A stretch of DNA of 6,815 nucleotides from Candidatus Atribacteria bacterium 1244-E10-H5-B2 (GTDB taxonomy: Bacteria > Atribacterota > JS1 > SB-45 > 34-128), in the NCBI GenBank assembly GCA_003575245.1, contig NMQN01000633.1, forward strand, positions 1 to 6,815, in the 5' to 3' direction. This document shows, in pieces, positions 6,746-6,815 of the stretch (the first letter of the stretch is position 1; the number at the start of each line of letters is the position of its first letter). Below the pieces are notes generated by a model. The model saw only the letters and a program-made list of their open reading frames with translations, was not told the DNA's origin and made no database searches. The position numbers and the translations under genes are program-made.

Positions 6746-6815
6746 ATGTTAAAAGGAAAAGATATTTTAAATACTACTCAGTTTTCGCTTCAAGAATTAA
6801 ATTTGATTATGAATA
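6746..6815 (+). CDS. pyrB: Second pyrB copy, start only, runs off window
   Basis: The first 22 codons are identical in protein sequence to the start of the aspartate carbamoyltransferase at 5168 (MLKGKDILNT onward), then Asn replaces Asp at position 23 where the window ends. Only one silent change (ATT for ATA) is seen before that. AAGGAG (6732-6737) lies eight bases before ATG, as in the left copy. It follows the truncated IclR copy by 125 bases, mirroring the left arrangement. Whether it is full-length, and whether a second amidohydrolase and pckG follow, cannot be seen. A close paralogue or a decaying copy are both possible. Confidence 0.85.
   Translation, partial: MLKGKDILNTTQFSLQELNLIMN

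Larger units (their letters stand above)
6151..6815 (+). repeat. Right arm of inverted duplication
   Basis: This is the plus-strand partner of 5762-5099. Homology starts abruptly at CTGCTTGG (6151), in the middle of the IclR coding sequence, with no similarity on the other side, and runs to the window end. Scattered substitutions and few indels show it is an old, diverged copy rather than a trivial fold-back artefact, apart from the inner 122 bases, which look recently homogenised. Confidence 0.93.

Noticed and set aside
5099..6815. Fold-back chimera from amplification or assembly
   Set aside because: An artefactual palindrome would be identical throughout; these arms differ at many scattered, often synonymous positions and are separated by unique sequence. 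A misassembly is still possible but not the best explanation.

Overview
The window comes from an AT-rich bacterial genome. Genes are closely packed, most have clear AGGAGG-type ribosome binding sites, and the gene set is metabolic. A divergent GTP-type phosphoenolpyruvate carboxykinase, an allantoinase-like cyclic amidohydrolase and a dimethylargininase-like amidinohydrolase suggest an anaerobic, amino-acid or nucleobase-using bacterium, for example a clostridial or Atribacterota-like lineage. The sequence alone does not settle the taxon, so this is a weak inference.

Layout, left to right. Positions 1-643 hold a minus-strand dimethylargininase-family gene cut by the window edge; it has a good Shine-Dalgarno sequence but apparently an AUA start codon. 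Positions 644-885 are non-coding and contain two tandem hairpins, probably the end of the upstream operon. From 6060 down to 886 a minus-strand series reads: IclR-family regulator, aspartate carbamoyltransferase (pyrB), cyclic amidohydrolase, GTP-type PEPCK (pckG). The gaps are 139, 85 and 52 bases, so this is probably one regulated transcription unit or two.

The unusual part is the right third. From 6151 to the window end the sequence is an inverted, diverged second copy of the 5762-5099 region. It holds the last 150 codons of the IclR regulator, the intergenic region, and the ribosome binding site and first codons of a second pyrB, now on the plus strand. The right regulator copy lacks its promoter, start codon and whole DNA-binding domain. 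The two copies meet as inverted repeats whose inner ends (5678-5762 and 6151-6235) are identical over 85 bp. They flank a 388-bp unique segment carrying exactly the missing promoter and N-terminal helix-turn-helix half. Recombination between the arms would invert that segment and join promoter and DNA-binding domain, in frame, to the other effector domain and the other pyrB. The most interesting reading is therefore a DNA-inversion switch choosing between two IclR effector domains and two pyrB transcription units. A decayed inverted duplication is the main alternative.

Working together, the enzymes could link carbamoyl-aspartate or related ureido chemistry (pyrB, cyclic amidohydrolase) to oxaloacetate/PEP exchange (pckG). 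The direction, synthesis or breakdown, cannot be read from the sequence.
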